This document shows, piece by piece, positions 47,850 through 57,790 of a DNA stretch of 64,000 nucleotides (position 1 is its first letter; each line of letters starts with the position of its first letter). The DNA is from Bugula neritina (Eukaryota > Bryozoa > Gymnolaemata > Cheilostomatida > Bugulidae). The notes below the pieces were generated by a model. It was not told the origin of the DNA and searched no databases. It saw only the letters and a list, made by a program, of their open reading frames with translations. The translations under genes were made by a program, and so were the position numbers. The stretch spans positions 4,277,680 to 4,341,679 of the forward strand of contig OZ037767.1 of the NCBI GenBank assembly GCA_964035545.1. The letters are read 5' to 3'.

Positions 47850-49391
47850 CACCGGCTTTCCATGTACCGATCTCAGCGAGATCGATCCATGGAAAGATGT
47901 CAAAGATCGATCTCAGTCGTTCTGAGCTGGTCGGTCTGTAGAGCTCGAACTCAGATCGATCTCAGTGAGATCGATCCATGGAAAGACTCCAGATCGATCT
48001 GAGAAGTAGAAAAAGACTGTTCGCTAAAATGTTGTCCGCTGATAAAAATGATAACTTATTGATAATTACCAAGCAAATTACTTAATAATTACGATAGCCA
48101 CATTTTCAGATGCCAAAACTTTGACTTTCAGTACTATGATTAAAAAAACTCAATTATATAAAAGTATAGTCGGTAGAAATTACAAAAAATTGGAGCATTT
48201 AAATTGAATTTAAATGACTAGTAAAACTTACTTTCATTAGTTATTTGCTGCGTAATTTCAAGCCTAACAATCCTGTAAGTTTATGAATAATCTGCAAGAT
48301 AGCTATTAATTTTATTTAAGCTGTTAAGCTAAAAAATTAAAAGTTATTATCTTAAATTGGCTATATTACTTTACACTAAAAGCTTTGTTGTGTATTGTTT
48401 ACAAGCACCATTAATTTTTAGACATCAACAATCTTGTTTTTTAACCTCAGCAGCTTTAATCATCCAGATTTGTGAACAAATTATATTATTAAAGTACTCT
48501 TCACTTAAGAGGAGGCAACTCCGTGAGATCGATCTGACACTTCTCATGGAAAAACGATCGATCTGAGAGATATGTTCAGATTGATCTCAGCGAGATCGAT
48601 CTGAGATCGGTACATGGAAAGCCGGTGCATGTACCGATCTCAGATCGATCTTGCTGAGATCGATCTGAGACATGTGCTCAGATCGATCATTTTTCCATGA
48701 GAGTGTCAGATCGATCTCTCGAAGTTGCCTCCTCTTAAGTGAAGGATACTTTAAAAATATAATTTGTTTCCCTATTTGAGTGATTAAAGCTACTGCTGTT
48801 GAAAACAAGATGGTCATAGTCTAAAGTTTAATCCCAGCTATAAACTATACGCAGCAAAGCTTTCAGTGTATAGTAATTTGGCCAATTTAAAATAATTAAT
48901 TTTAATTTTTTAGCTTGACAGCTTATATAAAATTAATGGCTGTTTAGCAGATTATTAATAAACTTACAAGATTGTTAGGCTTAAAATTACAAAGAAAATA
49001 GCTAATGAATTAAGTTTTATTAGTCATTTAAAATCAATTTAAATTCTCCCATTTTTTTACCTTCTACTGCATATAATTGAGTTTTCCTAATTATTGTACT
49101 GGAAGTCAAAGTTTTGGCATCTGAAAAAGTGGCTATCATAATTATTTATTACTTTGCTTAGTAATTATCAATAAGTTATCATTTTTATTAGCAGACAACA
49201 TTGTAGCGCGCAGTCTTTTTCTACTTCTCAGATCGATCTGGCGTCTTTCCATGGTCTTATTGACATGAGATCGATCTGAGTTCGAGCTCCACAGACCGAC
49301 CAGCTCAGATCGACTGAGATCGATCTTTGGCGTCTTTCCATGGATCGATCTCGCTAAGATCGATCTGAGATCGGTACATGGAAAGCCGGTG
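47850..49391. mobile_element. 1.54-kb palindrome: two head-to-head inverted-repeat elements
   Basis: The left half (47850-48627) begins CACCGGCTTTCCATGTACCG and ends with its inverse, ATCGGTACATGGAAAGCCGGTG. The right half (48628-49391) is a near-perfect reverse complement of the left half, except that it lacks the outer CACCGGCTTTC at its inner end. The centre is near 48622. The element termini and the middle are full of AGATCGATCT words, and each half alone is bounded by inverted repeats. No ORF of a transposase type is present, so it is a non-autonomous fold-back element in a head-to-head dimer. Short ORFs inside are artefacts. Confidence 0.9.
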
Positions 49392-49932
49392 ATTAAGCAT
49401 CCTCCAAGTGCTTTGATGGTAGAATCTTATGGCCTGCAAATTAAAAATCTAATGGCATCGCCATTACATCCAGCTAGATCAGATTAGCTGACAACATTAC
49501 ACTATATATATATAACTAAATCAACAAGCACCTGCACTGGTATTGTACAGATTTCTTTTACAATACCAGAAAGAAAATCCCCTTCAGTCGTCTTTGCATA
49601 TCTTTTACTCCTATTTAGTAGCTCTCCGGTATAACTTGAATTAGTCACAGGGTCAGGTTAGTATTGGCTTCTATAAACTACGATGGTTTTTATCAGGAGC
49701 GAATAACTTCCAGTTGTAAAGGTTGACTTTATTGATAATGCAAGAGACTCGCAGGTCTTTAGGACTTGAAGCTAGCCAAGCTCTGTTTTGAATACAGAAA
49801 CATGTAAATGTGCAACAATCTAGTCATTTGAAACTAGTTTATGCAGGTATCATGTGGTTTTATATACACGTTTGGCTCATTGAGATGTAGAGTGATATGA
49901 TCTATAACATTGGAGTTATGAATACAGCAGCA

Positions 49933-50160
49933 GGGAGCAGCCGTGGTCTAGGGGTTAGAGCGTTCGCTCAGTGAACATGGGGCCATGGGGTCATGGGTTC
50001 GAGCCTGGACAAAGGTTATTGGTGATGCCAGGAAGAGCATCCAGTCATAATTGCGCCTGTGCCTTATCTAAATAAGTCCTTAGCCCGCTTTAACAAAAAC
50101 CCGTTCTATCAAGGGTTTCTCTCATGGATGGTGACTATAAACTTGCATGCGTGAGTTTTA
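49933..50160 (+). mobile_element. tRNA-derived SINE, copy B, with 13-bp target duplication
   Basis: The head is GGGAGCAGCCGTGGTCTAGG and the B box is GGTTCGAGCCT (49998-50008). The body matches copy A over its whole length and ends GCATGCGTGAGTTTTA. AGTTATGAATACA is found at 49914-49926 and again at 50165-50177, a perfect 13-bp target-site duplication, so this insertion is young. Confidence 0.92.
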
Positions 50161-50177
50161 TTGAAGTTATGAATACA

Positions 50178-51809
50178 TTGTTCTGAATGCTAAATTATTT
50201 TCCAACTATCATATTAAATCATTTTTCGAAAACAAATATTTAATGTCAACATGCATTATTTCCTCAAGCAGAAAACTTTGTGCAAATCAAGAAGAGATAA
50301 CTCCAAAAGAATTCATGTTGATGCTTATTTATACCTTGCGGCCTAGCAACAACTCAGAGTGTTATCATGAAACTGCCAAAATTACTTCTCTGTGTTTAGA
50401 TAAATTTTTAGTAAAAAGTTGAGGCCTAAACATTATAATGAGTAATAATTAACAACTATATTTATTCAATAATAAATATCATTAGTTACTTCAAACCTTT
50501 ACGAGACATTTGGAGAAAAATAAACAAATTAAGCAGCTATTATATACCGTTCATCTTCCTTTTCAGCTATATTTGGCATGTAAACTAAATGAACTCAACT
50601 AAAGCAGTAATTGTACTCTATAGTTATCTAAAGTATAAATTGCTCTCACTCCTTGTACTATACCTATGTAGTGACAGGCTTCCTGTAGAACATGGCGGGA
50701 AGAAATGAATCTATTCATGCTGCTTGGAAAAGCGACCATACTATTGGTGGGTATCATGTAAAAAAAAGCTGAGTAGAAGTACTTGCAGAAGTTAAGCATC
50801 ACCCAAAGCAATCTTCTTGACTCTACAGATTATACCATTTTCACTATCACATACTTGATATTGTTGAATATTTATTCCAAGGTTTAAAGTTGCTATTTTC
50901 AAATATTTAAAATGAAAAGATGCTCAACGTGACTTTTTATTCAACTAATAATTGATAGCAAATGCTAATGTAAACTTCATTTAAAGATGTTCAGCTTCAA
51001 AGCAAGCCTCAGAATCTACTACAGTGTCTGCGGTCTGGAGGCAGTAATAATTATATAGGTTTAGTAGAATACTGGAGGATTTGCTCTCAATCTTTCTACT
51101 TCGAAAACTTAGAGCTTTCTAGCCACAATTCAAAACGTAATCTTTTTAAATTGCCTTGCTGTGATACATTATTTACTTCTAACTAAGATCTAAACTAAAT
51201 TCACATACTGTCATTTGCATGCTGCCACTTGATCAGGGTACACAATTAAACAGTGAACATATTTCAAAGCATTTAACTTTTTGAAATACATGTAATTGTT
51301 GCTTTCTAGTGTAATAGCCATTGGGCATATATTTGGGTTTTAGAAGCAAGTTTGCTAACAAAAGAAATGAATATTATTGTTTAGTGCTGACATATTACTA
51401 TAGCTTATAATATTAATACTACGATACAATAAATATTTAAAAATTTATTACAAACTTTTTCAAACAAAACAATCTCAATATGCAATATTAAATTGATAAT
51501 TTGTTAAAACTAACAAAATAACATGCAAGTCAATGATATAGTTAAATAACGAAAACATAATAAATAGTGTATTACAGTTTAATTTAAGGTTGATCACAGA
51601 TAGGCTTTGTTCACCAGCATTTAGAAATACTCAGACTGCTGAAAGAATTTGGCCTCATTTGTTGAGTAGACAGATGCACCGGGTGTATTGGAAAACACGT
51701 CACGAGAAAGTTAAAGGGCATCTTGACGAGGGTAGTGTGCACTCTCTTCTATCTAGAAGTGATATAAATATAAATAATCCTATTTCTTGCTTTTGAGCCA
51801 AAATTACTT
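50178..51809. other. AT-rich intergenic DNA
   Basis: No gene supported. A short island at about 50690-50780 is open on both strands and lies near no clear splice site. Confidence 0.5.
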
Positions 51810-52180
51810 TCAAACACTTCTATAGAAAGCGCTTAGCATGGTGAGTTTGTATCTGTTCTGGATATCATACATACAACTATTAGCTATAATATTGAGAAAT
51901 TAATCTAAAACTCTTTCAAGGGATAAGCAACTTTCGTCTAAAAATCTATTAGGAATACTAGAAAAGAGATATTTTACTTGCTTACCAAGTGCATTGGAAG
52001 AAGATGTTCTAAGCATAATACAGTATTCCCATAAACTAAGATTCCAGAACTATTATTATTTGTTGAAGTGTTTTTGGCGAGAAATTTAGGACTGGAGCAA
52101 AGTTCTTCCCCTGCTGTTGTCTCTTCCTCAGTCCATTCAGACATTTGATAGAACTCGCTATTAGCGTAGAGTCTTCCCAT
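51810..52180 (-). CDS. Small ANPEFY-box protein, copy 4 (2 exons)
   Basis: Function unknown. Exon 1 is 51986-52180 (65 codons), starting MGRLYANSEFYQMSEWTEEE and ending LPMHL at donor TTG|gtaagc. The tail has a Ser/Asn-rich stretch and a hydrophobic VLCLEHLLPMHL. My preferred exon 2 is 51810-51857 (acceptor atatccag, NRYKLTMLSAFYRSV, TGA), because the resulting 128-bp intron matches copies 2 (136) and 5 (130) and the phase is 0. An alternative exon at 51621-51638 (QSEYF) also fits. The WTEEE box groups it with copy 2. Confidence 0.7.
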
Positions 52181-52272
52181 TATTAAGTGTTAGGATAAGT
52201 TAGTTTGATGATAGGTTATGATGTTTAGCTAAGAGTCAGTCTGCATCTGAGCTTCTAACTGCTTCACACGTC

Positions 52273-52281
52273 CTTATATAT
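52273..52281 (-). promoter_or_regulatory. TATA box of small-gene copy 4
   Basis: The minus strand reads ATGATATATAAGGACGTGTG, with TATATAAGG about 95 bp before the ATG. Confidence 0.65.
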
Positions 52282-55200
52282 CATTGAGCAGAAAGAAAGG
52301 CTGTAGTTACTTCATGACAGACTGAAATTGTCCAATCATTTAGTTGGCTCAGCCAATGCCGTCACAACTGCCCTCTTCTCTATTGTTTACCGCCCATGTA
52401 CGAGCGCGCAGGTACCTTCGTAAAAGTGTTTGATTAAAAAGTGATAAATGCAAATCCTACGCCTCCACCCAACTAAGCCGCTTGTCTTATTGGATAGAAT
52501 ATTAAAAGTATATTCGACCACTTTCCAATTACAAACAAGTAACTTCTTTCCATTTATCTGTCAAGCTGTCACAGATGAATAAGTGATATAATTTGTTGGC
52601 TGTTGCTTGTTTTTACTGCTTGGTTGCCTGCAATGGTGAAAGGTAAAACATGTGCTTATATAACTAATAACACATTTAAGAATACAGTTCTGCAGAGAAG
52701 AATTTTATTTCAAAATTGTAAGTTCATAATTGAACCAACAGGTCTATTGCTTGTTTTATCATTAGATATAGTTTATATATTATAATTTTTATTTAAAAGC
52801 TAGTGACTATATTTTAAAGGCCCGCAAACCCTTATAGGAGATAGAATAGCAATTATATCTGCTAATATAAAAGCTAAACAAACACATCTCTATAGCAACT
52901 AGAATTGTGAGCTATAGTAAAGTAGGCCAATGTTTTGTATCAGTTCTGTACTCAAGATGTAACTCTAATTAATTTTCTTTAAAAAAAGCTGCTTGCTAAC
53001 TAAAAATTAAACTGATAAACTATGTTTTATCAGAAAAAAAACACTTTTCTGTTAAATCACAAGATATTTAATGCATATTGACATATATCCATGACCACCT
53101 ATGTATATACCAAAACACTGACAAAAGGAGAAAATTTAAGAGTGCATTTGTGTTATATTTTTTGCCTAAGAGGTGTTGATTTGATTAGTTTCTTAGCAGT
53201 AACTCAGACAGCAGAAGTGGTCTGAGCACTTTCTGTACCAGAAGCTTCACAGACGGCTATTTTAAGTTAACCAGTTAAAATAACACTCATCTGTAAATCA
53301 ATCAGCTAATAAAGAGAACTTTCATGGACGTTGGTGTTGCAAGAGTAACAGCTAACGAAAAAAGAGGGAACTACTAATACTTTTACAGATATAATAAAAA
53401 TTATTTTAAATACAGTGCTTTTCAAAGGAGTAAATATATCAAAAACTCTTAATATGTTCTACAAGTCTATTATTAAGCAGTGGATACAAATATTTAAATA
53501 AATTCATCAAAGATTGCTTATCTTATTAAATTTAAAACGTACTTTCTGTAGTGATAATACAGAAAAAACTATATACAAGTTCACATTCCTAAGACATTCA
53601 CAAATCTGGCTATTTTAGAAGGCTTCTAATACCCAACACGTGTTTGTAATATTGCTCTAAACAACATGGTCAACTGTACTTCAAACCAAGGTCCTGACCC
53701 CAATATAAGAAATATAGCAACACCATGAATTTTTTATAGCTAAGAGAATGAAGATCAAACCGCTTTTAGCGTAATGAATTGTAAAATGATTTGTACCAAG
53801 CAGAATATATATAGCATGAAGTCATTAAAAATCAACAAGCGCTTCCTCCGGTAGTTTCTTTCTTGGCACAACTAGAAATAAAAATAAAATCGAGATGGAA
53901 AAACACTCCTACAGTTTTTAACATGGACATATCCGCTAATTTGTTATGATTTATAATAAAAACAGTTTTAAAATTAAGACACTTCCTAGGTTTAGGTAGT
54001 GTTGATTAAAAACTCATTATTCAAAGCCTCCACACACCTGGGTGGGCAGGTTGATCAGCTCATGTAGGTGTCAACTCATGACCATTATACCTCATGAGGT
54101 CTGCTATCAGTATATTTAGTATGCTAGTAACACGTGTTTTTACTAGCCACATGTTCAAATATATCTCTTGCCAAGTGTTTACTTCAAATTATAAACATAG
54201 TTAGTCATTCATTCCTATGCAATCAATCACACGCTTTCAATGAAAAAGTGATATATTATAATCATGTTCTGGCTTAGGAGTTTACAATAATATTGCTTCC
54301 ATGTCGTGGCTCGAATGAAAATACACTGATTCAGGTTATATTTATTTTACCAGCTGGTAATGTGCTTCTAAAAATAATTTGGAATTGCTCAATAATGACA
54401 CGACAGTTTCTGTCATAGCATCACCAGTTACAAAATGGCGACTGGGATTGAAATTTATGACGAGGGTAGGTAATACCACTGGAGCCAACTGCCAGTGCTT
54501 CCTCCTGCATGGCCAAAAACAATGCCGTTGGCAATCACTCAACATACCAACATGTACATGTTTGCTTAGTTAATGCAGCTGATTCAGCCACACGTGTGAA
54601 CAGAACTGTCCGTTGTCCACGCTCACTTTGATTGCACAATTCAGACTAGTATCGACTGGTTTTACTTCTGCATGCTTTGGCTATTACACACAGCCAGTTT
54701 GTGTAAAGGCTTGAGAAAAGATAGAAACTCTCTACTGTTTTAATCAAGGTTGCTGCACAGTTATGTCATAAGCAAAGTCAATTCACGGACTGAATAGGAT
54801 TGATGAATAACTTCCTGTATAATAATTATATGTTTATTGTATAATTTCTAACGAAAAAAGTGTAGATTTTTTTTAAAACTGATTCAGATATTTAATAATA
54901 AACTGATTTTATTCTGTAATCAATTGCTTAAATTAAAATTATTCCCATCATGTCTTTTTTCGTCATAGATATTTATTAATAAAATTCTATAAAAACTTTT
55001 AAACTTCTATTTTCGCATTCTATTACTTAATTCTACTTTGATAGTTGACATTACTTATTTTAATATAATACTGCATCATCACAGCCTCTACATATTTAGT
55101 AATATGAAGCACACGCACAAGCTAAATTTGGGGCAAACATAAGGTGTTCATTTATTGAAGTAAAAAGTAGTTATGAGCATTATGTGTGGGCAATTGACTC

Positions 55201-55598
55201 TTAATCTCAAGTACCTTAATTTAATTTTGGGCCCACAGTGGACTTGATAAGAAATCTAGTTGCATACACACTGCTGGTCTAAAAGCCTGACATTGATTTT
55301 ACTAGAATACACTGCTTCCTGATTATGCAATCAATTAACCAAAGGAGGGAATGCTGTTTGCTCTGCACTGAACGGAAGGAATCTATATATAGCCCAGTGT
55401 CCTTGTGCTGTTACTTCACAATTAAATTACAGCTTTCCATCCGGCACTCCCTTCAACATAACCAAAATTTCATTAGTCTTTTGCTAAATTTACCAATAAT
55501 TTTTAGCATATGAGACCTGCACACATTTTCCATGCCAACGGCTTAATTATACAAACTGTTCTATTAATCATCTTTCAAGCGACACAGTCAGTTACTGG
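52282..55598. other. Intergenic DNA with one exon-like island
   Basis: AT-rich apart from about 54380-54720. A weak minus-strand exon candidate is given separately. No other support. Confidence 0.5.
54421..54504 (-). CDS. Candidate exon, unknown gene
   Basis: On the minus strand, acceptor ttggccatgcag is followed by EEALAVGSSGITYPRHKFQS and QSPFCNW, then TGA. A plus-strand frame is also open here. Weak. Confidence 0.15.
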   Translation of the reverse strand, partial: EEALAVGSSGITYPRHKFQSQSPFCNW

Positions 55599-55606
55599 TA
55601 TATAAG
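55599..55606 (+). promoter_or_regulatory. TATA box of small-gene copy 5
   Basis: TATATAAG lies 107 bp before the ATG, as in copies 3 and 4. Confidence 0.65.
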
Positions 55607-55705
55607 TTAGGGAAGTCCTCCTCGTCACGAACACTGTAAAGCCAACCATTGCAAGAGTCAGAGCAAATTAAACTAAGAATAAGAGAATTTATTTTTTCAG
55701 TGATT

Positions 55706-56069
55706 ATGGGTCGCCTCTTTGCCAACCCGGAATTTTATGAAATCTCAGCTATAACTGAGGAAGAAACAGTCTTGAAATCTTGTTTGGAAAACTTCAGCCA
55801 GTTGAATCAACACGGAAATTATTTAAATAACTTCTCAATGGTAAGTCTGTCTTCATTCATTAGCAACAGATTTGCATACTGAAATCAACCTTTCTTCTTT
55901 TATAGAAGAAATTATAAAATGCTGAAAGACATACGTTACTTAGTAAATTTATCCAGCTATTTGCTTTTAGGTATTTCCTAATGAAAGTAACACAGTGATG
56001 GAGTGTCAACAGTATAACAGAACTGGAGGAACAGTAGATACCATCAGAGTACTCAGTTTATCTAACTAA
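55706..56069 (+). CDS. Small ANPEFY-box protein, copy 5 (77 aa, 2 exons)
   Basis: Function unknown. Exon 1 is 55706-55840 (45 codons, donor ATG|gtaagt) and exon 2 is 55971-56069 (acceptor ttgcttttag, VFPNESNTVMECQQYNRTGG and so on, TAA). Phase 0, intron 130 bp. It begins MGRLFANPEFYEISAITEEE, the best match to the family consensus, and exon 1 has exactly the length of copy 1. The tail is Asn/Ser-rich with no membrane segment. An upstream in-frame ATG at 55649 exists, but the shared motif and TATA spacing favour this start. Confidence 0.8.
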
Positions 56070-56207
56070 TCAACTCTTTCCACAACCATGCTATGAGATT
56101 TATTTTTCTAAGCGTGATTTTGTAAATGTTAAGCGGTCTGTGATAATCATTCTTAGTATATTGACAAACATTCATCTGCTAAAACAAGACTCCAGGCTCG
56201 GCCGAGG

Positions 56208-56370
56208 TAGGTGCAGTAACGGAGAAATCGAAAAAATCTTGTGTTTTAGATTTGAAAATTTAGCAAAAGGAATTACGTTCTTACAAAAATTTCAACCCAC
56301 GCCTCAAACCGAAATTTAATAATAAAATTAAAGAACTTAGGCTATCTCAATTTCTCCACTACTGCACCTA
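56208..56370. mobile_element. 163-bp MITE with about 23-bp terminal inverted repeats
   Basis: The left end TAGGTGCAGTAACGGAGAAA pairs with the right end TTTCTCCACTACTGCACCTA. The termini begin and end with TA, as after Tc1/mariner-type insertion at a TA dinucleotide. The middle is AT-rich and non-coding. Confidence 0.8.
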
Positions 56371-57460
56371 AATGAATATTCCACCAGCATTCAACACATC
56401 TCCTGTAACTTACAAACTTTTCTATCATTTTATTTATAATCTTTTTTAATAAGTTGTGCTAATGCGTTTATTTGTTATATATATATATTATATTATTGTA
56501 GTTTATTTAGTTTGGTTTCTATTTATAATGATTATGAAATATGAAAGACAAATTCAAATATCTATTTTCAAAATATATGTAATACAATATAGTAAGACAT
56601 GGTGTTTGGTAAATATAGTCAAAGACAATAGTAGGCAGTTGAAGCCCCTGTTCTTCCACCCTATTGTATGCCATAACTGAGGCGTAGCAAAGACACTCCT
56701 TGTGTTAATAACTGGTCTGCGGACTTTTCTTGGCAACAATTGGTAGATGGAGGCCCGTCAAATAAGGGTTCAATTCATTCTTGACTTCAGATTCGGAGCT
56801 CTGGCAAAAAGAAACCAATCCCTTTTAATGACAATCAAATATCACAATCATATTAGAAATAGGCGCCAATGTCTGTCACACTAATTAATTATTACATTCC
56901 AGGGTAGGAAAACATTCACATCAGCTTTGATTTTTTGTCAAATAAACAACACATCTTAATACCTATGAACAATTTTTGCAGAAGCCTGCAAAAAATGCTC
57001 TAGTCAAGTATTAGCAAATGTTTTTAAAAAGCTGAAGCCAGTGAGAATAATTAATATAAAATTATTTAGAAAAAGGAAGTGATAAACATGCATGTGTATA
57101 GACACTGCACACACACACATTTACTCTGTTCATGAAAATCATTGCTGCATCCGAATAGGAATCGAGCGAGACTGAGGTTTTAATGACGTCATTTCTTTGC
57201 CAAAACCTTGAGCCCAAGGCTAAGCTGAATTAGAATATTTATTAAAATTTAATCCCTTCCACCCGTACCATTGCTTATATAACTGACAAAAGTCTGAAAG
57301 CAAAGTAAAATGCTCTAATTTCATTTTTCATTTTCAAATGCCATAATGATGGATTAATTTTAAATAGGCGTTTGTTAAAAGAATGTAGATTTGATTTATA
57401 ATTTGCAATGTTATGAATGTCATGAAATTTTGCTTTGAATATACCAGTATAATAATATCA
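56371..57460. other. Intergenic DNA with one exon-like island
   Basis: No gene proven. The minus-strand candidate at 56705-56800 is listed separately. A CRE-like TGACGTCA lies at about 57184-57191. Confidence 0.5.
56705..56800 (-). CDS. Candidate terminal exon, unknown gene
   Basis: On the minus strand a strong-looking acceptor (ggtttctttttgccag) precedes SSESEVKNELNPYLTGLHLP and IVAKKSPQTSY, then TAA, in phase 0. The candidate exon at 62495-62628 has a different exit phase, so they do not join directly. Confidence 0.25.
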   Translation of the reverse strand, partial: SSESEVKNELNPYLTGLHLPIVAKKSPQTSY

Positions 57461-57790
57461 GACTATATTGTGATGTTATAGCATAGAATAACAATCTATG
57501 ATATTATATCATGTGATAATATTATAATACCCTATATGGTAATATTATATTATTAAAATTATAGCAGTCTATATCATGACATTGCAACATAATATGATAA
57601 TTATATATTACAATATTATAACATTATATCATGATATACTATAAAATTATAATGCACTATATTATATGCAATAGTATAGCATAATATTATAACATGGTGT
57701 ATCATAATATTATGTTATAATATTATAGTATATGATATTGTAATACATTATACTATAATACTATAGCATAATGTTATATACGACTAAAGC
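57461..57790. repeat. Degenerate ATAATATTATAA repeat region
   Basis: About 330 bp almost wholly of ATATTATAATAT words, each near-palindromic, broken by single C/G bases. It can form many small hairpins. Confidence 0.75.

Noticed and set aside
47820-48002. ORF within the palindrome
   Set aside because: It is translated GATCGATC repeats. The mirror arm gives the same artefact on the other strand.
48587-48817. Minus-strand ORF across the palindrome centre
   Set aside because: It reads repeat words and is not a gene.
49933-50008. Functional tRNA gene at the SINE head
   Set aside because: The A and B boxes are tRNA-like, but the molecule cannot fold as a full tRNA and is followed by the SINE body.
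51590-51796. Plus-strand ORF opposite the copy 4 tail
   Set aside because: No start context, domain or repeat match. It overlaps the proposed copy 4 gene region on the other strand.
19861-55726. N-myristoylation of the MGRL/MGKL start
   Set aside because: Arg or Lys directly after Gly2 does not fit the usual N-myristoylation pattern, despite Ala at position 6.
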